A stretch of 64,000 nt of DNA, from positions 62,001-126,000 of the forward strand of contig JALQPE010002509.1 of assembly GCA_030407315.1 (NCBI GenBank), written 5' to 3'. The notes beneath the pieces were generated by a model that saw nothing but the letters and a program-made list of their open reading frames with translations, did not search any database and was not told the origin of the DNA. A program made the position numbers and the translations under genes. Source of the DNA: Asparagopsis taxiformis (taxonomy: Eukaryota; Rhodophyta; Florideophyceae; Bonnemaisoniales; Bonnemaisoniaceae). Below are positions 9,201 to 21,179 of the stretch, piece after piece; the first letter of the stretch is position 1; every line of letters begins with the position of its first letter.

Positions 9201-12200
9201 CTAGCCGTCGGAAAACTGTTCTTCCTCTTCGTCCTCCCTATATTCAGGATCTCCCGGCAGAATAGGCGTTATCGGCAACTGTGGAGTTGAATAGCTCAAG
9301 ATGAATTGTTGACCCGGCGTGAGGGTTCTCTTCTTGGGAGCTTCTGTCGTCTTCATCCGCATGATTCCGAGCTGCCCTGTCTTAGGCCTACGATCTTTCT
9401 TGACCGGGATGGGAACAACTGTCTTGTGGCGAACATTGACAGGTGCCGGTTGACTTTGCCTGGCAGACCGGCGCGGAGCATTGGCGATTACTTCTTCTTC
9501 GAATCCCAACCGCCTGATGAAACCAAACGAAACATTGTCGGGAATCGGATACGACGCATTCCTGAAATACGTGTGATACCTCGTTGTCGTGTGTGACACA
9601 ACTCTGTCGACATGCCCTGCCCCGGCATGTTGTACATGGCCGTGACCGATGAAGACTGAACGTGGCGGAACGATTACCTTCTTCAGCTTCATCGTCTTGG
9701 CGTACATATCTAATTCCAGCGCTTTGGAAAAGACGTACTTGTGGGACCCTGGACACACCCAGATAGGGAATGGGTCATCTCCGTTGGCAATAACAAAGTA
9801 ACCCGGAAGTTGATCTTTGCGGTCGCGAGGAGGAACAGGGAAATCATTGTGTGGGACCTGCCGAGGACACCCCTTTCCCGTTATCAAAAACCGTCCCCCA
9901 GATGCCGGCATGACAAGTTTTTCTCCCGGTAAACCGCACTCCTTCAGCCCTATCAGCCGGACAAGGATTCCCAACCACACATCCAGCAGGGCTCGCCGCG
10001 TCACAAACTTGAACCGGTCGATATGCGTCTCATCGTTCTCTGCATAGTCAACCAGGCAGTGGCGCGTAGACGTGAAGCGAGCCCCCCCCTCATTCCGGTT
10101 CTTCTCATCTGTTTCATCGTCCCCAGTATTGACAATGGGACTCCACAGCTGCCGGTTCCCAGGGTCCTTGTGCACCTCCTCCCCCTCCCACGTTCCCAAA
10201 TAGTACCGAAACAATTCCTGGTTAGGAATTTCTTCCATGAGACCCAAGTCAAATGGGAACTTGTCCGACGCATCGAGGTAGCTTACATCCGCGAAATTGT
10301 GCATCACCGTATACCCTCGCTCGTTGATTTCCGTTCGGCAATTGTGGAAGTACGCCATACCAGTGCCGGCCTCATACGAATCCTTCCAGCTTGTAGACAT
10401 TCGCGCAACCTGGGCGAAGTCCAGCCTCGAGGGTAGAAACGTCGATGTAGGCTCACACATCGCCTTGGCAGCCATCTTCCACGCTGCGAAAAACATCGGA
10501 TAGATGGTGTCGATCTCCAAAACAAGATGACGAGCCCGATGTTGTTCCGGAATATGCAGCCCCTCAAACACAGGGTCCATCGCCACTTGCTTCAAATACC
10601 TCACCTCTCTGCCCTCCTCATCGATTTCCACACTCTCCAATAACAACCTGAGCTCAATCGGGGGCAGACAGCCAACCCTCACCGATGCGATGACGTCCGC
10701 GGGACGCTGCGCCAGATGATGCCCTTCAGCTCGGTCTTTGACTTCGAAATCGTCGGGAAGAGATGGCATCCGGTCGTCGAACAGGAGGTCGTGTTCAGAA
10801 GGAGAGTCACGAACGATGTAACCGTCTTCATCGACTTCGACTCCTTCCGGAACAGTGAGTGTAATTGTCACTTCGCGGACCCCCTTGCTTTTGACATGGC
10901 CCTCATCTGCACTGTTGTTTTCTTCCTCGTCCGAAACGTTATGGACAGATTCTTGGTTGGAGGGAGTCGCACCAGCACGTTGGTTATCTTGGGGGACAAT
11001 CTCAACGGCAGAATCGGGGGAACGGGCGGAGTCTTCGTCAACCTCATCACCGGAAGCAGTGGCTTGTTGTTGATCGGTGGGTTTATCAACAACGGCCTGC
11101 TCTTCTTCCCCGGCGGATTGTTGTACCACAACCGGCTCTTCTTCCTCGAGGCGTGTGCTCCCCGTCGAGCGAAGTCGCTGTGACCTGCGGCGGATGGCTA
11201 CAGAAGCAGGCTCATGTTCGTCATTCCGCTGCTTCTTGTGAGTGAGTCTCACATTGGCAGCAGAAGGGCGGCGTTTGCGTCGAGCCTTAGTCTTCTTCTT
11301 CAATGTCGGATTGAAAAACTCTTTCAAGTTGGTTTCCAAATCCTGTAAACGCGTGGTTCTCCGTCGCATTCGAACCTCACTGCTCCGGTCGTCCCCTCTA
11401 TACATTGCAATGGCATTGGTGAGATGCCATTGCAACTCCTTCGGCTGCTTAACCGACCCAATTGCCATCTCTGTGCTCAGAAATGACTTGCGCATAATAC
11501 TCTTTGGGCGCCCATACGCAGCGTACAGAGAATTTGCTATTGCAGTCACGCGACGGACGTATGTATAGAAGTCGTTCACGTCAAAGCGTCCATCCGGACG
11601 TCCACCATGAGCAGGGTTCAAGTACTCCGAAAGACCACGCAAGACGAAGACAAAGTTTTCTTCCAGCAACTCGCGCACTATCTTGTGGTCCAGGTGCGTT
11701 ATCCCAATCTCGTTGCGGCGCTCGGAATTGTTCAGCTCACGCAACACTTCGTCGAGAACAGGATGCTTCAGCGTTGCTATAGCCAAACGCGTCCACCGCC
11801 GGGCCGTGTTCGTTGAATTCATCATCCCCATGAACTGCGCCTCGAACAATGTTCGGATGACATCAGACTCACGCAAGTCGCCAGCGTTTTCCACGTTATT
11901 TGCAACAGCAATCGTACGGATGAACTGCTGGATGGACGACAAGATTCGAACCAGGGAGCGCTCCGTCAGTTGCGTCCCAGTCGTATGGTTCGACTCTGCA
12001 CTCTTGTGGATGATCTCATGAGGCTGAAGATCACTGTTGTCCTTGCGGCGAAGGTAGTACACATCCAGAGGCTGAGTAACCCAGCGCAAGCGGTTTGCGT
12101 CCTGTGGCAGCTTGGTTCTGTGCATACGGGTGAGGCGCGTGAAGTCATCGGCAATGCTATGCATAGCATTGAGACGATGCAGTCCGTCGATCACGGTCAC

Positions 12201-12979
12201 GTTCGCATTGGCATGGAATTTGCCATTCTGGAACAGACGCGTGTCGGCGGGCAGATGCGTGTTCTGCGACCTCAGCACCGTCACAGTGATACACGAAGAG
12301 CTCACATACCCCACAGCCAACATATTGTTGCGCAGGTCCTCCACGTGGTCTTCTTTCACATCCCGAAGGGTCACGGCCGGTTCCACTAGCTGCCTCACCA
12401 ACACAGTCGCTCCTTCTCCGACGTAATCCGACGTCACAAACTTGGGCACCGTAATTTGCGTCCCCTGCTGCTCACGAATGCTCTCCGCCACCTCCGGTTC
12501 GTCGTCCACCTCGGTTACGTCCTGCGTAGTAGCTTCGGTGACGTTGGAGCGAGCAGGGTGCTTCGTGCCTCCACTGGAGGGTCTTGCAGAGCGAGCAGGG
12601 CGCTTCGTGCCTCCCGAAACCGGAGTGGAGCGTGCTGGATGCTTCGTACCCCCCGAACCAGTGATTTCGCCTGCCGGACCGGTACTGGGCATCCGTCCCG
12701 AGCTGGCCTGGTTCGTCGCTGCGTTGAAGTTTGACGCTGCAGCAGGGGTACGAATGTCGCTAGGGCCATCCTCCGCAGCGGGGCGCATCATCCGAGTATC
12801 CCAAGGGTAAAACGCCGCGGCGTATGCTCCACCCATCGTCTCCGGCGGTCCCTCGGCGCCATCAAACATGTACGGGAACGGGAGGTCCTTGAACTTGTCC
12901 TTAGTCGCAATGTTGCGCACGACGATATAGTCCGCCTCGTCGGTTTCCGGCAGCTGGTGGTTGTGCAGCGTGCGCGGAA
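9201..12979 (-). CDS. ParB-like domain fused to 2OG-Fe(II) dioxygenase-like domain
   Basis: The open frame yields about 1,239 residues from 12920, where the codon is GTG. It stays open upstream to 12979, where CACTA copy B begins, so the native start is missing (first internal ATG at 12869). Numbering from 12920: three SGGTK(H/R)PARS repeats (~89-125), a ParB-type domain with VIDGLHRLNAM (DG 245-246, HR 248-249), a helical region, a basic patch (KKKTKARRKRRPS), an acidic Ser/Glu-rich linker (~600-700), then a double-stranded beta-helix oxygenase. The iron ligands appear as H1024-x-D1026 (PHNDF) and H1098 (QHAGAG), with VCPGSHKYVF between them. Dioxygenases of this fold act on many substrates. 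Coupling to a ParB domain suggests DNA, possibly oxidation of a modified base, but it could equally be a PhyH-type enzyme. No internal stop or shift. Confidence 0.7.
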
Positions 12980-13354
12980 CACTACGGTGTTGAAAAGGGG
13001 GCCTCAGACAGTACTGCGAGACAGTGATTTTTACTGTCTGAGACAGTAAAAATCACTATGCGGCAAATGAAAATTAATGCCACACTTGGAGACAGTGATT
13101 TGCACTGTCTGGCAGACAGTACGGAACACTGTCTGCAGACAGTAAAAAACACTGTCTCACAGTACTGTCTGAGGCAGTGAATGGAGACAGTAAAAATTAA
13201 TGATTTATTCAATAGTTGGATATGATGTAATTTACTGTACTGGGCAGTGTTGGCGGATAGTGTTTTGTATTGGCCAAGACAACATGGCCGGATAGTGAAA
13301 TACGCTGCCTGGGACAATAGATGGGACCAACACGGTGCACTGTCCTGGGTAGTA

Positions 13355-13650
13355 CCTGGAGACAGTGATTTTCACTGTCCTGGGCAGTACCTGGAGACAG
13401 TGATTTTCACTGTCCTGGGCAGTACCTGGAGACAGTGATTTTCATTGTCCTGGGCAGTACCTGTAGACAGTACTTTGTGCTGCCCTGGGCAGTACCTGTA
13501 GACAGTACTTTGTGCTGCCCTGGGCAGTACCTGTAGACAGTATTTCGTGCTGCTCTGGGCAGCACCTGGAGACAGTATTTCGTGCTGCTCTGGGCAGCAC
13601 CTGGAGACAGTATTTCGTGCTGCCCTGGGCAGCACCTGGAGACAGTAAAA
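13355..13650 (-). repeat. 35-bp minisatellite in CACTA copy B
   Basis: Inverted counterpart of the array at 2306-2600, with the same period and a similar unit (GGGCAGTACCTGTAGACAGT). Unit order and variants differ between the copies, so the arrays have changed independently. Confidence 0.9.
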
Positions 13651-14353
13651 GTAGTGTCCTGATATAGTAAAATTCGGTGTCTGGGAGTGGTGGATGAGAT
13701 GGAGCGTCACGCTGTCGTGGGCATCTTTCTGGGGTAGAGGAAGGCAGTTCTAGCGCTATGAGGATGGGGCATGGACGGTATTCATATGGGAATGGACAGA
13801 ATAGTACGGCTAGGAATTTTTATTTCGTAATGACTATGAGCTAGCGAGAGGTATACGCGGTAGGATAGGTAGCAATCTAAGAGGGTGCGATATGGGAAGC
13901 TTCACTCTGGATTTTTTTATTTGCGCAGGCTACATTGAGAATAAACAATCTCTATGTAAAAATGCTACTACAACTAACACTATTCCGACGAGTAAAACTA
14001 AAACTACTAGAAAAGTCTAGAAATCTATCAACTGATTGAGCTGCATGAATAAGCTAGGAAATGAAGAGAAGAAGAAAAAATGATGTAGAGAAAGGAAACA
14101 AGTTAGTGACGTTGAATTGGAGAGGGAAACTGATGGTTACCAGGAGACTAACGTACCTTAACGAATACCATTGCATTCCAAGTTGAGATAGGTACTCACG
14201 GGCAGAGGAGATAAGAAAAGTATTGGAGAAGTGGTAAGAGAGGAAGATAAATGAAAGGAGAAGTGGAAAACTCACCGACTGGAAACCTGAGAAAACGAAT
14301 AGAATACTGGGTTAGTGGCGTGAAATGTGGAGACGTACCATCTATACCGGTAT

Positions 14354-14423
14354 AAAACAAAGGATCAATAATTACGCTCTGGAAGCGGTCGCTTCCAGAG
14401 CGTAATTATTGATCCTTTGTTTT
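14354..14423. repeat. Perfect 34-bp-arm palindrome in CACTA copy B
   Basis: Arms of 34 bp (beginning AAAACAAAGGATCAATAATT) pair perfectly around a 2-nt spacer. It sits where copy A has an unrelated fold-back. The perfect match within a divergent copy implies recent formation or active correction of the hairpin. Confidence 0.9.
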
Positions 14424-15301
14424 CCGATGGATATGGAGATGGAAACAGGGATTTCCAGAATCTGTCGTTTAAGTAGTACTCTACGGGCGGAAAAGACGTG
14501 TAGGAGAACAATAGAGGGATAATTTCGAAACAGAGCGGTGGGATGGGAGGCCCAGTAAAACGATGCCTAGGGTGCGAATTATGCTTGGAAGCACATGATC
14601 TGGCAGAAGAGGCGCACATGATCGACCGCCTTTTATTGTCTAGAATGACGTCATCACTACAGAAATATAGGAAAAACACTAGCATATGAGGCCAACAGGA
14701 AAGGGGGAGGTGAAGAGTAAGAAAAATGGCGCACTTTCCTGGACGAGGAGTCCGCGCTTCCAGTGATGATGTGGATGGTATATATGGATGACGTCATTGC
14801 ATGCTTTGAGAACACTTGGCAGGCAGGCTAAGCGGGCCACGTGGATGGTGGCGGTTAGGAGACAGCAGTGTCGAAGAATTTTTATAATTTTCATGTTGCA
14901 AGCGAGCAGTGAATCTGCATTGCAATATATAAATTTATGCCAATTTAAGATATCACACGGAGTATGATTTAACGAGAGATCTTGTTTTCACCTTGTGAAT
15001 AGGGCCGAGAATATGGTAGAGTATACGAGTAGGAACTACGTGCATGAGAAAATCATATTCAGTATTAGTTCTTAGAGCATCACTGCGTAATAAACGGAAA
15101 TGGATACATCTTGGCCGGGTTTGTGTTTAGGGAATGCGATACAACATAGCAAAACGATGTTGAGTAAGGTAAGCCCGGATGGAATAACAATCATTCTGCA
15201 TAAAGTAATGAGATAATGAGCATAGGACAAAGCGTTGTGGTGAACGAGTTCATTAGATCGAATGAAAGCCGGGAAAGGTTTCGCAACGGTTGAATGTAGT
15301 G

Positions 15302-16800
15302 GCGAAGAAGTAGCGGAAAAGATTAATTCTCCTTTAGCGAGTGAGACAAGCATCAATATTGCTCAGTATAGTTCGTCTGAGGTGCAAGTTGATCCTTACA
15401 AATTGAATGTCAGAGGTCGTTCGCAAGTGGTTGAAGAAGTCTGCAGCTGCAGCACTAGTGATGGAGCAATTCGTGCGAACGGGTTTGAGAGCAGAAAACT
15501 CGAAAGAGGACAGGGATACTGATCATCGCATTGGAAAGCACATTTTTCGTCCTTGTAGACTTACATGAAGACGTGATAGACAGAAGAAGTCTGAGAACCA
15601 AGAACGGGATGTTTCCAAACAGTTTTTATGACAAACTGGAATATGCTACGGGGACAAAGGCAATGTAGTTTACCAAGGTCGAAGAGGAAAGAGAACGGAG
15701 TCGTATGACCCCCGGAGAAATAGAACAAGCACTTTCTGTTGGTGAAAAAAGCAGAAGAGGAAGAAAATGCTGTGGCATAAGTAGAACAGGGAAATAATTC
15801 TATAAAGAAGGAAAAAGTGGAAACTCCTGATTTTTCTCAAGCAGAAGAGAGATTATCTGCCAAAGCCCAAGCAGAACAGGGAGTTTCTGATGTCGTGGAG
15901 CAAGAACAGGAAATCACTCCAATTGTCGTGACTGAAGAGGTGATTCCTGTTGGTTCCAAAGCAGTATAAGAGGCATTCCTCTAGAGGTGCACCTTTAAAC
16001 ACCTCAAAAGGAGCAGAAGACCGTCTTGCTGTAGCAAAAGTCGGAGAACAGAAAGGTCCTGCTAAACGTCTTGCTGTGCTCGAAAAAGAATAGGAACGTC
16101 TTTCTGCTTTGAGGACAGAGCGGGAACGTCGTGCTAGGGATAACTCTCCGGGAAGGATTGTCAGAGAAGATCGTCCTCAGGAAAGGAAACATAGAAGCGA
16201 AGTCTGGAAATCAACTTGGACAATAGTAGTCGCATGGACCTAGAAACGGCTGGAGAACAACCTCAAGATGCGCAGAACCGCTCTGTGATACTGAAAATTC
16301 GAATCAGGTCGCCAGAAACTAACAGCACTATCCCGGACAAGGAAGGAGACAAAGATGCCGAAGAGGACAAGGAGGAATCGGGAAGAAGCGGGAGTTCTGG
16401 TTGAAGCGATGAAAGTGAGTCCAGGCTGGATAAGAAGCGAAGAAGATAGCCCGAAGTTTTCTGAACCCGATACGCCTGATAAAAACAATTGGACTGAGCC
16501 TCCCCGGGAAAAGAATAGTATATTCAATGCAAGGAAACGAACGACTGGAGAAGAGGCACTTCTTTTCACTGATGAACAAGAAAACTCTCTTTCAGACGGA
16601 AAATTTACCAAAAAATTATCTGCGAAGTTGCCTTTATGCGTTCCTTCCAGCTCAAGAGTGAATTATTATATGACAGGAGATATACAATACTGAGTTTCTT
16701 CTGAGCTAGAGACGAAACGATGGCGGGCGCTACTGGAATAACAGAAGAAGGTGATGAGGGTAATTGGTCTGCAACATTGGGAAAATGACGAACGCCTACA
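15302..16800 (+). other. Decayed Glu/Lys/Arg-rich coding DNA
   Basis: Plus-strand frames here (15262-15522, 16216-16404, 16355-16693) are rich in Glu, Lys, Arg, Ser and Asp and are separated by stops and frame changes. They read like remnants of one charged, low-complexity protein (for example PKRTRRNREEAGVLVEAM). No domain is recognisable. I call it decayed coding sequence rather than a set of genes. Confidence 0.35.
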
Positions 16801-17079
16801 GATGGGGCAGTTTCGACGGAGGACTGAAAGCAAAGTCATTGTAACGATGACTTTGCCGTGAGGAAACAAACCATTACAGCAGCCACGAATTTTACCCGGA
16901 GAAAAAATTCTTGATGATGTTTTTACCCGGTAAAAATTCTTTGGCCACTGTAATGGAAACGTTTCCTTACAGCAAAGTGATCGTAACGATGACTTTGCTG
17001 TAAGCAAACAGAACATGACAGCATTCAGGATTTTTTACCCGGTAAAAAAATTCTCCGGCTACTGTAATGGAAACCTTTC

Positions 17080-17118
17080 CTTACAGAAAAGTCATCGTAA
17101 CGATGACTTTTCTGTAAG
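17080..17118. repeat. Representative 18-bp-arm palindrome
   Basis: Here the motif is a variant (CTTACAGAAAAGTCATCG, TAA, mirror arm). The common form, CTTACAGCAAAGTCATCG with a TAA or TTA centre, occurs at 18134-18172 and near 16970, 17915, 18024, 18980, 19117 and 20767 onward. At least a dozen copies lie between 16.8 and 21.2 kb. Arms stay complementary even when mutated, as in this copy. Confidence 0.9.
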
Positions 17119-18485
17119 CATCTCTGGTAAACGGCTTTTCCTGTAAGCGGTTGGGAGTTTAGTCCCTCTCCCACCTTTGGAAGGATAGGAAGGGAAGTGT
17201 GAAATCGAGAACATCGCGAGCGAATGGTTTGGACGGTTTGTGACGGCTCTGGGAGGCACCCTGCGTCATGCTCAACCGGGTTTTAGCTGGCTTCACTACC
17301 TGGCATGGTGGCAAGAGTGCACAAAATTTCGGCCACCATATTCTCACGGCAGAGACTCGGACGGCCGAAATCTGATCTCTCTGAAAAGAGCTAGAACAGC
17401 TGTTCTACGGTCTTGGATATCCAGGTCTGGAGTACATCCAAGACCGCTGGAAAGGTACGATCAGGAAAATTTCTGTAGAAATTTTCGTGAGCATGCGGGG
17501 GGTTTTCCTTGCCGTAATCGAGCATAGAGGTTCTGCTAGCAAAGTTTACTCATGAAGAAGGTAGGGGGCTTTGTACCACACCAACCATAGCTACTTACAT
17601 TTGTAGTGTACTCTAGTGATCTAGTTAGTATTCTAGTTCCATATGTTCAAAGCCTAGCACGGGAGGGAGAGATGGAAGGGTAGGCATGCAGCTGCATACT
17701 TCTAGAAGTATGGAAGTATGGAGACAGTAGTATGTGTAGACTATGGCAGTAGTAGAAAATTATTTCATGCAAGAAAGGGGCGGGTGGAGTGACGCTGGAG
17801 ACGTGGTGCTTAGCAGGAAGGGAGGTGGAGATGATGAAGGAGGACAACAGAAATGAGAGCGAGGGTTGAGACCAACGGCTTACAGATGGAGCAGTTTACC
17901 ACGGATGCTTACATCAAAGTCATCGTTACGATGACTTTGCTGTCAGGAAACAAAACATTACAGTAGCCCTGATTTCTTTACCCGGTAAAAAATTCCTGGC
18001 CACTGTAATGAAAACGTTTTCTTACAGCAAAGTCATCGTAACGATGACTTTGCTGTCAGGAAACAAAACATTACAGTAGCCATGATTTCTTTACCCGGTA
18101 AAAAATTCTTCGCCACTGTAATGGAAACGTCTTCTTACAGCAAAGTCATCGTAACGATGACTTTGCTGTAAGCATCCGTGGTAAACTCCCTCAGCTGTGA
18201 GCGGCAGGGAGCTTCGTCCCTGTTCCCTTTAGAAGGGTGAGCAAGGAATTGTGAAGGCGAGAAACATGGCAGAGGGATGATTATGACGGCTGTTGGCGGC
18301 GTTGGGGAGCACTCTGCGTCGTGCTCACCCGGTCTGGTCTGGGTGCCCTGCCTGGTATGTCTGCAGTAGTGCACAAAATTTTGACCACAATTTTCTCAAG
18401 ACTGAGATTCTGACGGCCGAAATTCAACTTCGCTAAAATGAACTAGAGTTGGCGTGAGAACCTCCAGAACCTCTGAGAATTCCCG

Positions 18486-18573
18486 GAGGACGGCTGCGCC
18501 CATGCTCGGAAAAAGTGCCGGGAGTACCTTAAGGTACTCCCGGCACTTTTTCCGAGCATGGGCGCAGCCGTCC
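18486..18573. repeat. 88-bp perfect palindrome, no spacer
   Basis: Two 44-bp arms (left arm begins AGGACGGCTGCGCCCATGCT) meet at 18529/18530 with no spacer and no mismatch. It lies inside the second ~1 kb tandem unit. Confidence 0.95.
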
Positions 18574-20089
18574 TCTCCGACATCAAGCCTAGAATATCCG
18601 TGGCCAAATTCTATTCCTGGTGTCGTGTGGCACAGTGACCACACCAAATTGCCCTCTTTAGCACACTATAGATTTGAGGTACTAGCAATCTAGCTATCTG
18701 CTATACGAACATAGTTGGTAAGTAGGCTAGCCTAGGATTTTAGGACAATCAGGAAGAATGGGAGGGTAAGTAAGCAGCAACATGAAGAGGGTAGTATGAG
18801 TACACTATGGCAGTGGAAAACAAGGATTGAACTGACTGAAGGGTCGGCTGGAGTGACACCAGAGTCGGCTCAGGAAGGGAGGTTGGGATAGGCTGGGATG
18901 AAGGAGGACAAGAGACATGAGAGAGAGGGTGAGGCCAGACCGCTTACAGCTGAGGCAGTTTACCGCGGGTGCTGACAGCAAAGTCATCGTTACGATGACT
19001 TTGCTGTAAGTAAACGTTTCATTACAGCAGCCACGATTTTTTACCTGGTAAAAAATTCTTGGTGATTTTTTACCCAGTAAAAATTCTTCGCACACTGTAA
19101 TGTTTTCTTTTCTTACAGCAAAGTCATCGTAACGATGACTTTGCTGTAAGCATCCCTGGTAAACGGTTTCGGCTGTAAGCGGTTGGGAATTTCGTCCCTC
19201 TCCTACCTTGGGAAGGGTGAGCTTGAAATTGTGAAGTCGGGAACTTCGCGAAGGGATGGTTTCGACGACTTTAGGCGGCTTTGAAGAGCAATCTTTGTCT
19301 TGTTCACCCATTCTGAAGTACCTCAGAAGTTTAGTATTGCGCGAGGAGCACGACAAATTTCGAACACCATTTTCTCACGACAGAGATTCTGGCGGTCGAA
19401 ATTCAAACTCGCTAAAATGGACTAGAGTCGGTGTGAACACCTCTAGGACCTCTGAAAAAGTACTGCTCGCACAATTTCCGAGGCTATAAGAGGATGTGCT
19501 TTCCAATTGGAATCTATGCTTAATATTAATATCAAGCATAGATTATCGGTGCGCAAAATATACTCCTGGTGCTGTGTAGCACATTGACTATACAAAACCA
19601 TCAACGAATTCGTTAACTCGTTACAATACACTCTACTCTCAAGTAAGTATGAATCTAGATATTCATGAATAAGTGCACTTTAGTGTAAATCTACATCGAT
19701 GGTTATGAAGTAAGTTAGCCTAAGAGGGTAGGCATGCCATGCATGGAGTAAAATGGAGGCGGTAGTATAAGTAGACAATCGCAGCTGCGATTTTACCACT
19801 AGTGGTAGACATTTCTACTATACCTACGAATATACCTGCAGGTATTCAATTCTCTGGAGGGGCGTGTGGAGTGAGACCAGAGGCACGGTGCGTCACAGGA
19901 AGGGAGGCTGGGATGATGAAGGAGGACTAGAGAAATGAGAGAGAGTTTGTTGAGGCATGATTCTAGCTCTAGTACATAACTAAATTGCTCCTCCACAGGC
20001 CACGGTAATCGATTCCAGCAGTCCAAGAAAAAATGGACTATATGAATGCTTCATTTCAATATCAGCACTGTGCAGTTGAGCCCCTTCAA

Positions 20090-20670
20090 GGTCCAAAACC
20101 TTGTCTAGAGTACGCTTCCCGGCCACTTGGAGGCATCCAGACCACTTGCACATCGTTCCGACAAAGTTCAATTTTGGCCATCACATCTCCAGTTGTAAGA
20201 ATCTGGTGACCAAAAATCGATGCATTATGTCAGGCCTAACGTGAAAGCCAGAATCTTTACGAACGCATAGAACACTTTCCCGTACTTCCCAGAGCCACTC
20301 CATCCCTTACAGATCACTTCCACATCGTTCCGACAAAGTTCAATTTTCGCCATCACATCTCCAGTTGTGGGAATCTGGCGGAAAAAAATTAGTGATCTCC
20401 GGAAGCTCTACCTCGCAAGCCACCAGCTTTCAGGGCGAATAAAACCCTTTTCAGTACTCCCCAGATGCACCCCAACCCTCCCAGGCCACTTGCACTTCGT
20501 TCCGACAAAGTTCAATTTTGGCCATCATATCTCCGGTTGTGGGAATCTGGTGACAAAAAATCGATGCGTTCTGACAGCCCCAACGCGCGAGCCGTCAGCT
20601 CTCAGGTCGAATAAAACCCTTTTCAGTACTCCCCAGACCCACCCCAACCCTCCTAGACCACTTTGCAGTC
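20090..20670. repeat. 172-bp tandem repeat, three units
   Basis: TCGTTCCGACAAAGTTCAAT recurs at about 20152, 20324 and 20496, giving a constant 172-bp period. It is followed each time by CATCA(C/T)ATCTCC(A/G)GTTGT and GGGAATCTGG or a close variant. Non-coding as far as I can see. Confidence 0.85.
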
Positions 20671-20766
20671 TTCTTCGTGAGGTCCGAAATCGTCTCCTTC
20701 TTCTTCCCGAGTGCGAAACTTCAGTCCCTCTCGTATGCTTACAGAGAAGTTGGTTTACCATGGTTT

Positions 20767-21130
20767 CTTACAGCAAAGTCATCGTTACGATGACTTTGCT
20801 GTAATTTTTTGTTTCCTTACAGCAAAGTCATCGTTACGATGACTTTGCTGTAATGTTTTGTTTTCTTACAGCAAAGTCATCGTTACGATGACTTTGCTGT
20901 AATGTTTTGTTTTCTTACAGCAAAGTCATCGTTAAGGCGGGTTTGCTGTAAGCAACCTGGGGAAACTGCCTCTGCTGTAAGAAAACAGAATAGCAGTTCC
21001 GACAGCTTGTCCTAAAGAAACAAATCCGCCTTAACGATGACTTTGCTGTAAGAAAACAGAGTAATTACAGTTGTGACAGCTTGTCCTGAAGAAGAAAACC
21101 CGCCTTAACGATGACTTTACTGTAAGAAAA
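20767..21130. repeat. Array of the 18-bp-arm palindrome, ~49-bp period
   Basis: Four direct copies start near 20767, 20816, 20865 and 20914 with ~10-nt spacers (TTTTGTTT type). In the fourth, the right arm switches to AAGGCGGGTTTGC. Two inverted half-copies (CGCCTTAACGATGACTTTGC) follow near 21028 and 21100, so the cluster is itself roughly symmetrical. Confidence 0.85.
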
Positions 21131-21179
21131 CAGAGTAATTACACTTCCGACAGCTTGTCCTGAAAACCCATCCTCCCGC

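Larger units (their letters stand above)
12980..15301 (-). mobile_element. CACTA-like non-autonomous element, copy B
   Basis: Inverted partner of 597-2939, bounded by CACTACGGTGTTG at 12980 and ...GAATGTAGTG at 15301. It holds the same ACAGT subterminal repeats, 35-bp minisatellite and splice-signal series, here on the minus strand and pointing at the dioxygenase gene, plus its own fold-back. The flanks (GGAA and GCGA) do not form an obvious target duplication. With copy A it could also be viewed as a 2.3 kb inverted repeat around the 10 kb interior. Confidence 0.7.
16800..20000. repeat. Three tandem units of ~1.05-1.1 kb
   Basis: Units begin near 16800, 17880 and 18950. Each contains two or three copies of the TTACAGCAAAGTCATCG palindrome, the words TTACCCGGTAAAAA and GTAAGCGGTTGGGA (or close variants), a GTGAAxTCGxGAAC block, TCTGACGGCCGAAAT-like words, and a unit-specific hairpin (about 17412, 18486 and 19508). 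Sequence between shared words has diverged. No coding frame is conserved among the units, so this looks like a non-coding tandem array. Confidence 0.75.

Noticed and set aside
597..15301. A single 14.7 kb transposon with 2.3 kb TIRs
   Set aside because: Both ends of each 2.3 kb block carry CACTAC termini, and the genes inside are cut at them, so two inverted CACTA-like elements explain the data better. No flanking duplication supports the single-element view.
20767..20960. CRISPR-like array (39-bp repeats, ~10-nt spacers)
   Set aside because: Repeats are full palindromes, spacers are too short and nearly identical to each other, and the setting is eukaryotic with no cas genes.
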